Shown piece by piece: positions 8,588-16,767 of a stretch of DNA of 64,000 bases. Both the position numbers and the translations under genes were made by a program. This DNA comes from Crocinitomicaceae bacterium (GTDB lineage Bacteria; Bacteroidota; Bacteroidia; Flavobacteriales_D; Crocinitomicaceae), in NCBI GenBank assembly GCA_022447665.1, contig JAKVAQ010000004.1, positions 1-64,000 on the forward strand. Direction: 5' to 3'. The notes beneath the pieces are model-generated. The model was given only the letters and a program-made list of their open reading frames with translations. It ran no database searches and was not told the DNA's origin. Every line of letters begins with the position of its first letter. Position 1 is the first letter of the stretch.

Positions 8588-9601
8588 ATTGAAGAAACAT
8601 TACATAGAATTAAATCCATATTCAAGCCTGAATATTATCATGGCTTCCGAAAAAAGCGAAATTTTTTTGAGGGTTGGTATTTCAAAATAGTTTCCGAAGA
8701 TGAAAGCCAAACCATGGCCTTTATCCCTGGTATATCAATGAATGCCGAAGGAGAGAAAAAGGCCTTTATTCAAATTGTAGACGGCACATCAAACACATCT
8801 GAATTCATTGGGTTCAATGGATCAGAGTTTCATTCCAACAAAAATGAGTTCGCTTTAAGTATTGCAGAGAACAGCTTCAATGGCAGTGGAATTGAATTCA
8901 ATTTACCACACCTCAAGGAGAAAATAAGATTTAACGATCAAGTGAATTGGCCTAAAAACATTTATGCGCCCAATGTTATGGGGCCTTTGAATTATTACCC
9001 TTTCTTAGAATGCTACCATGGTGTATTGAGCTTGAATCATACATTAAAAGGTAAGATAGAATACAATGGAAAGGTTATGGATTTTAGTGGAGGAAAGGGA
9101 TACACGGAAAAAGATTGGGGCCATTCATTTCCAAAAGCGCATGTTTGGATGCAATCAAATCATTTTCCGAGTGATCAGGTCTCGTTTCAAGCTGCAATTG
9201 CCGATGTAAATATTCTTTCTCGAAAAAAACTTGGCTTTATTGCAGGTCTTTGGATTAATGGAGCCCTTTATCAATTCAGCACTTATAATTTTAGTAAGTT
9301 AAAAAAGACTGAACTCAGTTCTGATGTGGCTTCGTTAAGTTTTGAAAATAGAAAATATAAGCTCGACATAATAGCCCATAGTTGCGGGGTGAATGCTAAA
9401 CTAATTGCACCTTCGAACGGGAAAATGGAGGTATTTCTAAATGAATGTTTAGGAGCTACGATCTCCCTATCTCTTTCTGAAAAAAAGACTGGTAAAATCA
9501 TCTTCAATGAGACCGGTAGAAATGGTGGCTTAGAAATAGCCGGAGAATTTGAATCGCTTAAAATATCTCCAGTAGAAGCGCAAATACAATCCGTATACTA
9601 G
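8588..9601 (+). CDS. tocopherol cyclase-like protein, start codon doubtful
   Basis: This resembles the tocopherol cyclase/carotenoid-hydratase-like (calycin) fold family. It shows the N-terminal motif FFEGWYFKIV, the central KDWGHSFPKAHVWMQSNHF and two beta-rich halves. The frame is open from 8543, but there is no ATG, GTG or TTG before ATG 8714. A start at 8714 would remove the hallmark FEGWYFK segment at 8661-8690. ATT 8588 would give a normal-length N-terminus (about 337 residues). Either a rare start is used or the start has mutated. Two damaged genes lie nearby, so loss of function is a real possibility. Enzymatic activity is not established for bacterial members; cyclisation of a quinol side chain is only the plant precedent. 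Confidence 0.7.
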   Translation: MEETLHRIKSIFKPEYYHGFRKKRNFFEGWYFKIVSEDESQTMAFIPGISMNAEGEKKAFIQIVDGTSNTSEFIGFNGSEFHSNKNEFALSIAENSFNGSGIEFNLPHLKEKIRFNDQVNWPKNIYAPNVMGPLNYYPFLECYHGVLSLNHTLKGKIEYNGKVMDFSGGKGYTEKDWGHSFPKAHVWMQSNHFPSDQVSFQAAIADVNILSRKKLGFIAGLWINGALYQFSTYNFSKLKKTELSSDVASLSFENRKYKLDIIAHSCGVNAKLIAPSNGKMEVFLNECLGATISLSLSEKKTGKIIFNETGRNGGLEIAGEFESLKISPVEAQIQSVY

Positions 9602-9623
9602 AGTAATATAGACTCCGAATCAA

Positions 9624-9637
9624 AACCAATATTGGTT
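9624..9637. promoter_or_regulatory. perfect 14-bp palindrome upstream of the SOUL gene
   Basis: AACCAATATTGGTT is fully self-complementary and lies 43 bases before the SOUL gene start. It has no T run, so a terminator is unlikely. It may be an operator for a dimeric regulator. Confidence 0.4.
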
Positions 9638-9680
9638 CTAAGGCGTTACATAATTACGGACTTGTTACCCAAGTTTTATT

Positions 9681-10265
9681 ATGAGTGCATTATTTATCAT
9701 CGTCGGGGTCATGGGCGCTATATTTTTTGGAATTCAGTTCTTAGCGATGATTCAACAAAGGAGTATCAAGAAATACCCATACAGAGCTTTAAAAAAGTAC
9801 AAATCCTTTGAAATAAGAGCATACGCTCCAGCCATTTTTACTTCCGTCGAACTCTCTAGCAATAGCTACAATACCGCCTCAAGTAATGGTTTCAGAATAC
9901 TTGCAGGCTATATTTTTGGAAACAACGAGCGACGTCAAAAAATTGCGATGACTTCGTCTGTAGCTATGAATTTAGGGGAGAAAACGAATATGAGTTTCAT
10001 GGTTCCAAACCATTTAAAAATGCAAGAATTACCTCGCCCTAATCATGGAAGAATAGAATTTAAAGAAGAGCCCAGTAAGACTGTTGCCGCGATTAAATTT
10101 GGCGGTTGGGCTAATGATGAAAAGCTAAAATTCTACAAGAAAAAATTGGAAGAAGCCTTAGAAGAAGAAGGTATTTCACACAACTCAAAATTTCAGTACT
10201 TGGGCTATAATGCCCCATATGAAATGTTCTTTCGCAAGAACGAGGTGATTGTTGAGTTGCTTTAA
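9681..10265 (+). CDS. SOUL-family heme-binding protein
   Basis: This 194-residue protein has one N-terminal membrane helix (about 3-24) followed by a SOUL/HBP domain. Visible family features are the strand YKSFEIRAYAPAIFTSVEL, FRILAGYIFGNN, KIAMTSSVAM, SFMVPNHL and the closing LGYNAPYEMFFRKNEVIVEL. Family members bind heme or other tetrapyrroles weakly and are often membrane-tethered in bacteria; the physiological role is unsettled. A perfect palindrome lies upstream. The gene converges on the eCIS cargo module with only 11 bases between the stop codons, which marks the left border of the injection-system region. Confidence 0.85.
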   Translation: MSALFIIVGVMGAIFFGIQFLAMIQQRSIKKYPYRALKKYKSFEIRAYAPAIFTSVELSSNSYNTASSNGFRILAGYIFGNNERRQKIAMTSSVAMNLGEKTNMSFMVPNHLKMQELPRPNHGRIEFKEEPSKTVAAIKFGGWANDEKLKFYKKKLEEALEEEGISHNSKFQYLGYNAPYEMFFRKNEVIVELL

Positions 10266-10276
10266 TGAATTAAAGA

Positions 10277-10663
10277 CTAGGAGCCTATTTTCTGAAACTT
10301 ATTATGTAGCTCCTTAAATCTCAGAAGTTTTTCTTTACGTTGTTCGTGCTTTTCTCCAGGTAGGTCTAAAACTTGTCTATACTCAGATTCAAGTTCTTTT
10401 TTCTGAGCATCACAAGCCTTCTCTTTTGCCTTTATGTATGCCTTCATGAGTACTGGAGCATATTTTTCTAATTCCTCCTTAACTTTGGTATCGTCCGAAT
10501 AAACATCTCTTTGAATGACACGATTGTCGGCTTTTTTTTGAAGTTGCTTTACAGCATCAGATTCTTCACGCTTATCATTAAAGGATTTCTTCTGAACCGT
10601 TTCTTTTTCATCTTGGTTCTTAATCTCCCTCAAATGTTCCTTTTTATTAACCTTCTCTTGCAT
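10277..10663 (-). CDS. small eCIS cargo-like protein with shared N-terminal motif
   Basis: This is a 128-residue, highly charged, helical protein of no recognised family. Residues 28-47 fit the pattern F-x-D-x-R-x2-S-x2-V-x-QLQ-x2-ADN, which is also present at residues 30-49 of the DUF4157 effector two genes upstream; 11 of 20 positions are identical. In DUF4157 proteins this kind of segment precedes the peptidase-like domain, but here that domain is absent and only about 75 helical residues follow. It is the third gene of the minus-strand cargo operon, 10 bases after the chaperone-like gene. It may be a second small payload, a decoy or an adaptor using the same loading tag; all three are inference. 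Confidence 0.7.
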   Translation of the reverse strand: MQEKVNKKEHLREIKNQDEKETVQKKSFNDKREESDAVKQLQKKADNRVIQRDVYSDDTKVKEELEKYAPVLMKAYIKAKEKACDAQKKELESEYRQVLDLPGEKHEQRKEKLLRFKELHNKFQKIGS

Positions 10664-10673
10664 ACTTTGCGGT

Positions 10674-11171
10674 CTAACGTTGCGCCAATTGATCCAATGA
10701 AGCCTCTAAGTCAACTTTCCCACTCGCCAGATCGTTGAGAAGGCTCTCGAACATTTTAATACTTACAAATATCATTGAGAACATTTCCTGAAAGCCAACC
10801 TCATCATTCAATACAGTAGACATAGAATGAACATATCGGTAATAAATTTCATTATCAGGACCTATTCCAAAGTGACCTAATATCGATTTCGAATTTGCCT
10901 CTTTTATGAGGTATAATATCTCCCCTAGATTTTCATCTGTTGCTCTATGATTCAAAACCATATAGGCTTGCAGTAGCTTAGTGAACGATAAGTCTTCCGA
11001 GGAAATAGGTAAAAAAGCAAATTGAAGCATACGTTCATTGTCCGCATCATCCGATAAATCAGCTAAAAGAACATCTAAGGGAATGGCTTCAGATTTCTCC
11101 AATACTTCACTATTTACATCAATGGCTCCTAACCAAGTACGAAGCTCTTCTAATCTTTCTTGATCTGTCAT
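10674..11171 (-). CDS. chaperone-like protein of the eCIS effector operon
   Basis: This 165-residue acidic soluble protein has no signal peptide. The alternating pattern with LQFAFLPIS, LLQAYMVLNHRATDENLG, GHFGIGPDNEIYYRYVHSM and a helical end is suggestive of the YbjN/type III secretion-chaperone fold, in which a small dimeric protein binds the N-terminus of its effector. It lies 7 bases after the DUF4157 effector gene and before the small cargo-like gene, the typical position for a dedicated chaperone. I do not recognise a named family with certainty, so the chaperone role rests on size, charge, pattern and position. Confidence 0.6.
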   Translation of the reverse strand: MTDQERLEELRTWLGAIDVNSEVLEKSEAIPLDVLLADLSDDADNERMLQFAFLPISSEDLSFTKLLQAYMVLNHRATDENLGEILYLIKEANSKSILGHFGIGPDNEIYYRYVHSMSTVLNDEVGFQEMFSMIFVSIKMFESLLNDLASGKVDLEASLDQLAQR

Positions 11172-11178
11172 CTATTGT

Positions 11179-12900
11179 TTATGATCTTTTTGCTAAACTT
11201 TCTAAAATATAATCTATCTGCTCACTCGTATGTCCAGTGTGCAAATAGAGTTCGCTATTGTCACAACCCGCTTTTCTAAAGTAATTTTCAACTTTAGTGT
11301 AGGACTCAGCAGTATCTTCTGTATAATTCGGTAATGCTATAACCATGTTTAATAGAGATGTAGTCATTTGTACTCTCTTGTTCTGCTTAGCCGAACTATT
11401 CTTTGAGGCGTCAAAACCTGCAATACCATGATCTCTACCAAATTGTTTGATCCCTCGAACCGCCGCTGCACCCGCAGTAATTGCAGAGGACACACCACTC
11501 ATTATTTTTCCTATTAATGTACCGACACCAGGGAATAACTCTGCAATCCTGCCTATAAAATCAATAAACATTGCAGTGGTTTCCAATACTTTTCGCTTAA
11601 ATCTCTTTTTAGCAATTACAAGGAGCTCTTCATCTAAGAGATAGTCTTTTATCGACATAATCTTATCCATGTAGCGCTTCTTGGCAACAGGGCTATCGGT
11701 ACGGTCCATATTCTTCTTGATCTTCTCCTTCACTCCCTCTGGGTCGTCACCTTTATATCCATATAAGATTTTCTTCTCATCATATTTCTTATAAAGATCT
11801 ACCTCTTGCTCTTTTTGTTCCTTATAAGTCTCGTACACCTCAATTGAACCTACGGCTAAATTTATACCTGAGAGAACTGCCCCTACTCCTGGCACCTCGC
11901 TTACGGCTTTCATGACCATTGAGTGAGTTTTCAATTGATCACTTATGGTCTTAATCGCAGAAATAACGGTTCCCGTGGTGGAAAGAGCCGATTTTGCAGT
12001 GGCTAACTTATCACTTGGCTGATCCGTCTTCTTATTTTTCTTCTCAACTTTTTCTAATTCTTCCTCACCCCAAGAGAATTTCTCTTTTAATTTCTTTACT
12101 AGTCCTTTAATAACTTTGGCTGTACTCTTAGCTTTATCTTTTGCTACTCTAGATGCCCGATTTGCTTTACTTGATGCTTCAGCTTTTTTCTCCTCCATGG
12201 CAGCCTTCAGCTTGTCAGACATACTCATACCCTCTTTCCCTTCAGGGTGGTCTTCCTTGGATTTCAGAATCACCTTATAATCAGTCGACTTTAACGTATC
12301 TCTTAAGGTTGATAATGGATGCTTTTTTCCTTCCTTTTCTTCTCCTTTTGATGAATCTTCAGTTTTTTCAGCTGCGGCAGAACTTTTTCTTCTTTGGATG
12401 CTCGACGATTGCACAGCCTTATATTGCATGGGCTTTGTCCATGACTTTTGCTGCAGAGCCTTTTCTCCCATTACATCCGCCTCTTTCTCAAGTGATGGGT
12501 CATCATTCACCGCCTGACCATTAATTTTTGTTGTCGGTTTAACCTTTCCTTGTTTTTGCTGAACCACATGCCATGCTTCATGACCAAGATGTTTTTCTTG
12601 ACCAGATGCGACATGAATATCTGTTCCTTGTGCATATGCGTGGGCTCCAACTTCTCCAGGTTTAGAAGAATTATAATGAACCTTGGTGTCACTCATATCT
12701 ATACCACTCATGTTTTCAATTCCTGACTTCAACTGGTTGGGTAACCCAGTTTTGTTATCAGCATTTTCTTGAAGTTGAGCTACTCTATTTGATGAGTCAC
12801 GATGATCAGAAAATTCAGCCTGTTGCGCTTCTTTCTCACTTTGCAACTGTTTGGGGTTGTCCGTATCCTTTTTCTCTTCTTTGTCCGCAAAAGAGCTCAT
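11179..12900 (-). CDS. DUF4157-domain eCIS effector (putative toxin)
   Basis: This is a 573-residue protein without signal peptide; ATG 12900 is preferred over the TTG 3 bases upstream. It has an N-terminal tag-like motif (30-49) and then a DUF4157 domain (about 53-150) with the zincin motif HEAWH at 107-111, followed by VVQQ and the late EKEADVMG with Glu140/Asp142. Next come a Lys/Glu-rich low-complexity linker (about 165-310) and a helical C-terminal half with two glycine/alanine-rich hydrophobic segments (EVPGVGAVLSGINLAVG and FPGVGTLIGKIMSGVSS), as in membrane-inserting toxins. DUF4157 proteins are the commonest cargo associated with eCIS loci. It heads a three-gene operon divergent from the structural genes. 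The payload role is strongly suggested; the toxic activity is unknown. Confidence 0.85.
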   Translation of the reverse strand: MSSFADKEEKKDTDNPKQLQSEKEAQQAEFSDHRDSSNRVAQLQENADNKTGLPNQLKSGIENMSGIDMSDTKVHYNSSKPGEVGAHAYAQGTDIHVASGQEKHLGHEAWHVVQQKQGKVKPTTKINGQAVNDDPSLEKEADVMGEKALQQKSWTKPMQYKAVQSSSIQRRKSSAAAEKTEDSSKGEEKEGKKHPLSTLRDTLKSTDYKVILKSKEDHPEGKEGMSMSDKLKAAMEEKKAEASSKANRASRVAKDKAKSTAKVIKGLVKKLKEKFSWGEEELEKVEKKNKKTDQPSDKLATAKSALSTTGTVISAIKTISDQLKTHSMVMKAVSEVPGVGAVLSGINLAVGSIEVYETYKEQKEQEVDLYKKYDEKKILYGYKGDDPEGVKEKIKKNMDRTDSPVAKKRYMDKIMSIKDYLLDEELLVIAKKRFKRKVLETTAMFIDFIGRIAELFPGVGTLIGKIMSGVSSAITAGAAAVRGIKQFGRDHGIAGFDASKNSSAKQNKRVQMTTSLLNMVIALPNYTEDTAESYTKVENYFRKAGCDNSELYLHTGHTSEQIDYILESLAKRS

Positions 12901-13063
12901 CAAAATCTTTCTTTAGAATCGAACAACCAATTTAAGATGAATAATTGGCTTTTCAAAAGAGAGATTTTCATTTCCATCAACAATACTTAGTTCATTGACT
13001 GAAAGCGTTAATAACTCGTGAATTAATCAGCTTTAAAGTCAAAAAATGCATGGCTATTTTTTA

Positions 13064-13071
13064 TACTATTG
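13064..13071 (+). promoter_or_regulatory. candidate -7 box of the eCIS structural operon
   Basis: TACTATTG matches TAnnTTTG at all but one position and lies 27 bases before ATG 13099 in the 198-base gap between the divergent cargo and structural operons. No convincing -33 element was found. I found no perfect TAnnTTTG on either strand in this gap, which suggests weak or activator-dependent expression of both arms. Confidence 0.35.
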
Positions 13072-13098
13072 TAAAATTGGAGTGGTTTGTCCAGTCAA

Positions 13099-14796
13099 AT
13101 GATTAAGAGTAAACAACATATCAATTATAACCCTTCTAAAGCACTGATTTATTGGGGGTTAACCATCGTTTCGTTGATATGGAACCTAAGCCTCGCCCAG
13201 AACATCCATGAATCGCATGAAGAGCTTCTAAAGAGTAATTTAAGCCCATATGCGAATCCAACTCCTGAGATTAGCACTAGCGACACCTCAAAAGCAAATG
13301 TAGATTCCCTTTTTTATTGGAAGAACACAACTGGGTACAAAAATGTGGCTATTGATCCAGGCGATATATGGGCGAATATAGACTCTGCCGATCAAGAATA
13401 TGAAGTCTTCGCTTGGTATCCGTATTGGTTTCCAGATTATCATAAAAAATTCGACTTTTCAAAAGTCAATACAGTTTCATATTTCGCCTATAGGTTTTAC
13501 CCTGAATCAGGAAAGAAAAAAACCTCCCACGATTGGCTATCCACCCCTATGGTAGATAAAGCCAAAGCAGCTGGATGTAAAGTGCTTTTAACTGTTTCTT
13601 CATTTGGGAAAAACTCTAATGCAACTTTTCTGAACAATGAAGAAAGTGTTTCGACACTTATCAATGAGCTGGTTGAGGAAATCAAACTTCGCGATGCAGA
13701 TGGTGTATGCATTGACTTCGAAAACATTCGTTACCAAGAAAAAGACGAATTCGCCGACTTTGTCAAAAAATTATCCAACGCATTACGCAGAGCAAATGGA
13801 GACGCACTTGTTTACTTGGCACTTCCATCGGTTGATCATTCAGTATCATTTGATTTAGCCATGAATCAAGATGTTGACCGAGCGGTAATTATGGCCTACG
13901 GTTACGCGGGATCTTGGAGTGAACCAAAACCAAATGCTCCGGTAAATAGTGACGGACATTCGCTCACGAAAACTGTTGATTACTACACTCAGCTCATAGA
14001 GCCTTCCAAAGTTTTATTAGGTCTACCACTATACGGCTGCTTGTGGGACGTGAGAGAAGACAGTCTTAGGGGTACAACATCTGAATTCGAAGGCTACAGA
14101 ACCTTAAGCTATATCAATAATAACCTCTCCGGTCCCGCCACTATCGACTCGCTCTCAAAAGCATCTTACATTGAATTTCCATTAGCTACAGACCTTAATA
14201 CCACCCGGAAGATTTGGTTCAACAATGAAATTTCCTTTTACTATCAAATCAAACTAGCAAAAGGCAAAAAGTTAGGAGGTATTGGGCTTTGGGCATTAGG
14301 ATTCGAAGAAAATTGCCCTCTATTGTGGGATGTAATCCATGCTAGTTTAGTGCCTCCAGAAGAAACACTCGTTGATTCTACAGACCTGCAACCTATGATC
14401 GCGAATACTTGGTGGACTGATTTTCGGGATTATGTATCAGAATCATTTGACGGAATACATGAATATCACAGTTTCATTGTTTGGGTACTTTCGTTAGTGG
14501 TTATGTTCGGCCTATTAGGCTTTATTATTTCAATGTTCGATTATAGAACACGCGAATTCTTTACGACTAACAACTTTCTTAGAAGAGCTTCAATTATCAT
14601 CGTATTGCTCTGCGCCGTGCTAATTATTTTCTTTTTAGATGTGGGGCCAGAGCCAGGCGAAAGCTCAGCAGAAGAAGAAAAGTCACTATTTGATTTTTTC
14701 CAAGAGCTATATTTTATTGTTGGATTTTTACTCGGTATAGTTGCCCTGAAGGTGATTAATTGGAGCATGAAACGAAAGAAAAGTAGATTACCATGA
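13099..14796 (+). CDS. membrane-anchored GH18-like hydrolase heading the eCIS operon
   Basis: This 565-residue protein has an N-terminal signal/anchor, a glycoside hydrolase 18-like barrel (about 95-415) and three C-terminal membrane helices (about 450-475, 490-515 and 535-560). The barrel shows DGVCIDFENI, equivalent to the GH18 DxxDxDxE signature with the acid/base Glu at residue 208 but Cys in place of the middle Asp. The usual MxYD motif reads MAYGY, so activity on chitin-like or peptidoglycan sugars may be altered. It overlaps the next gene by 4 bases (ATGA) and so belongs to the eCIS operon. Its likely job is local wall cleavage for particle release or membrane docking; that is inference. 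A TTG at 13087 is an alternative start. Confidence 0.8.
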   Translation: MIKSKQHINYNPSKALIYWGLTIVSLIWNLSLAQNIHESHEELLKSNLSPYANPTPEISTSDTSKANVDSLFYWKNTTGYKNVAIDPGDIWANIDSADQEYEVFAWYPYWFPDYHKKFDFSKVNTVSYFAYRFYPESGKKKTSHDWLSTPMVDKAKAAGCKVLLTVSSFGKNSNATFLNNEESVSTLINELVEEIKLRDADGVCIDFENIRYQEKDEFADFVKKLSNALRRANGDALVYLALPSVDHSVSFDLAMNQDVDRAVIMAYGYAGSWSEPKPNAPVNSDGHSLTKTVDYYTQLIEPSKVLLGLPLYGCLWDVREDSLRGTTSEFEGYRTLSYINNNLSGPATIDSLSKASYIEFPLATDLNTTRKIWFNNEISFYYQIKLAKGKKLGGIGLWALGFEENCPLLWDVIHASLVPPEETLVDSTDLQPMIANTWWTDFRDYVSESFDGIHEYHSFIVWVLSLVVMFGLLGFIISMFDYRTREFFTTNNFLRRASIIIVLLCAVLIIFFLDVGPEPGESSAEEEKSLFDFFQELYFIVGFLLGIVALKVINWSMKRKKSRLP

Positions 14797-15122
14797 AAAA
14801 GAACAACCTCATTCCAAAAGAGCTGTCTAATCTACAAAAGACAGTGCTGTCTGTTCAAAAACTGTTGGCCAAAGAGCTTCTTGCAGTATTTCTAATTCTT
14901 CTTACTGCAATTCCTTTAGCCTTCTTGTTAGCCTATTTACTCGCCTTTTTTAACCATAAGAATACAGCCGATGTGTTTTCGCAGATAATAGGAAACTCTG
15001 ATGAAGGCGGGGGTCAGGGATCCTTTGTAGTCTTATATGTTATATCTGCTATTGGACTCTATTTTGCCAAACTCGTGTATCAATCTATTAAAGTATTAAC
15101 CAAAAAAGGGGAAGAAGAATGA
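14793..15122 (+). CDS. small two-helix membrane protein in the eCIS operon
   Basis: This 109-residue protein has a basic N-terminal helix (about 1-27), membrane spans at about 29-53 and 75-97, and a short loop containing GNSDEGGGQG. It overlaps both neighbours by 4 bases (the GH18-like gene before it and the DUF4255 gene after it), so all three are translationally coupled. The family is not recognised. Size and topology resemble holins or small accessory membrane subunits. Together with the GH18-like protein it would form a two-component membrane module for anchoring or releasing the injection particle. The role is inference from position. Confidence 0.6.
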   Translation: MKKNNLIPKELSNLQKTVLSVQKLLAKELLAVFLILLTAIPLAFLLAYLLAFFNHKNTADVFSQIIGNSDEGGGQGSFVVLYVISAIGLYFAKLVYQSIKVLTKKGEEE

Positions 15123-15709
15123 TTGATCACACCGTTAATTTCCTCACTGAATACCTAAATACAGAACTCCAACTCTTCTTCGGGCTAGATGAGGACAAAG
15201 TTGTGATGGGTAATTTAGTTGATCCCAATGGCGAAAGCTCTAACGAAGTATTAAATAAGGTCGTAGTTTCTTTAGTGAGCATGGAACACGTTACCAATGC
15301 AAATTATGCTAAAGGAGGTAAGAAGACACTTTCAATTGGAGGTATTGCCCAAAACAATGACCCCGTATTATTAAACCTATATATAATGGTGTCTGCAAAT
15401 TTTGAAAGCAAGCAATATCATGAAGCCTTAAAAATGCTCTCCACAGTAATTGGTATCTTCCAAACAACTAATGTCTTTCTAAGGGCAGCCTTTCCAAACA
15501 TCCATCCTTCTATGGAAAAACTGAGCCTTGAAATAGTAAATCTACCTCTGCAAGAGCAAATCGGTGTTTGGAATAGTCTAGGAGCTAAATATGTACCATC
15601 CATTTTATACAAAGCTAGAGTTGTTACAATCGACCTTCAACGAATTGATAATATTCTTCCCGAAATTAAGGGACTCGCTTCTAAGAACGTAAAGAAAAAT
15701 GAGGAATAA
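15119..15709 (+). CDS. DUF4255 tail cap/terminator protein (Pvc16-like)
   Basis: This 196-residue protein belongs to the DUF4255/Pvc16 N-terminal family. Its typical features are the opening MIDHTVNFLTEYLNTELQ, VVVSLVSMEHVTNA, DPVLLNLYIMVSANF and YHEALKMLSTVIGIFQ. In PVC and Afp particles the homologue caps the distal end of tube and sheath and stops their growth. In this operon it lies two genes before the sheath gene rather than at the end of the cluster as in PVC. It starts inside the preceding membrane-protein gene (4-base overlap), and its stop shares a base with the next start. Confidence 0.88.
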   Translation: MIDHTVNFLTEYLNTELQLFFGLDEDKVVMGNLVDPNGESSNEVLNKVVVSLVSMEHVTNANYAKGGKKTLSIGGIAQNNDPVLLNLYIMVSANFESKQYHEALKMLSTVIGIFQTTNVFLRAAFPNIHPSMEKLSLEIVNLPLQEQIGVWNSLGAKYVPSILYKARVVTIDLQRIDNILPEIKGLASKNVKKNEE

Positions 15710-16749
15710 TGGAGCTAACTATTCAAGAAATATTTTCTGTAACATTCTCTCATGACTATTTTAAAAATGGCCAAACCCCTTACTTCGATTTTAGACCAAC
15801 TCCAATCACCCAGAAGAAGCTTAAAAATTTCCACATTTTCACCAATTTATTAACAAACGAGTTTAGACTCGCTGTTGGACTCAGAAAACCAACAGATGAA
15901 ATTGTCAATGAATTAAGGGGTTTAGGAGATTTGCATTTCTTGATCCTGAACAACCATGGATATCTTGTTAATTACACAAATTTACCACTCATAGATCGAA
16001 TAGTAGAAATCATATATTTGTCTACAGGCGTTGAAGGTCACAAAATACAAGACGTAGAGCCAGTTAGCGGAAGCCAGATCATAGACTTACTTCCTTTGAA
16101 CTTCGGAATTGATGTTGAAGAATTTAATTTTGTAGAGCTTAAAGATAAGGATGGTGAAGTTCTACAATCGTTTGACGTATCTGCTGAAGGATTTACCAAA
16201 TTGAATCTAAGTCTACATGGCTATGGTGAAGGATATTTTGAATTGTGGTCGGACAGTGAACTGCTGAAAAAGTTTTTCGCCACTGCAATAGATTTACCAG
16301 AAAAATGTATTGGCCTTCTTCAAATTAGTGGCAATGACGTTTGCCAGATGCTAGAGGATATTGGGGAGAGTGAGCTAGCCGAAATTACTGCAGAGTTTGC
16401 AGCAAAAGACTGTTATCTCGAATATGAGATCGCTCTACCTGCTCAACGAAAGATTGAAATTAAATCATTAAAAGTTGACGGGAAAGGTCTTGTGGATTTT
16501 GAGGAACCTTATGAAAAATTAATGGCTGGAACGGTAAAGTTAAACGTATTTCGTTCAACTAAACCCATTCGAATAAAAGCTGAATTCGATGAGCCACTTG
16601 AATTAATTGTAGAATATTCGAACCTACATTCAGAGCAAATTAATGAGATGAATATAAAACTACCTTCTCCTGATGTGAAAAGAATACAAACTCAACAATT
16701 AGATAATGATGAGACGGTGTATTTAGCACCAACCTTAGTTTATGTTTAA
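15709..16749 (+). CDS. eCIS protein of unknown role between cap and sheath genes
   Basis: This 346-residue soluble protein has no signal peptide. Residues 1-115 (MELTIQEIFSVTF, YFDFRPTPITQKKLKN) look like a compact alpha/beta domain. The rest is beta-rich with short aromatic strands (GEGYFELWSDSELLKKFFA, VKLNVFRSTKPIRIKAEF). I do not recognise a named family. It is coupled to the DUF4255 gene by a TAATG overlap and precedes the sheath by 18 bases, so it is most likely a structural or cap-adaptor protein of the distal end. AlgoCIS particles are known to carry an additional cap-adaptor protein; equivalence here is a guess. Confidence 0.6.
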   Translation: MELTIQEIFSVTFSHDYFKNGQTPYFDFRPTPITQKKLKNFHIFTNLLTNEFRLAVGLRKPTDEIVNELRGLGDLHFLILNNHGYLVNYTNLPLIDRIVEIIYLSTGVEGHKIQDVEPVSGSQIIDLLPLNFGIDVEEFNFVELKDKDGEVLQSFDVSAEGFTKLNLSLHGYGEGYFELWSDSELLKKFFATAIDLPEKCIGLLQISGNDVCQMLEDIGESELAEITAEFAAKDCYLEYEIALPAQRKIEIKSLKVDGKGLVDFEEPYEKLMAGTVKLNVFRSTKPIRIKAEFDEPLELIVEYSNLHSEQINEMNIKLPSPDVKRIQTQQLDNDETVYLAPTLVYV

Positions 16750-16767
16750 AAGAAAAACAAATATAGA

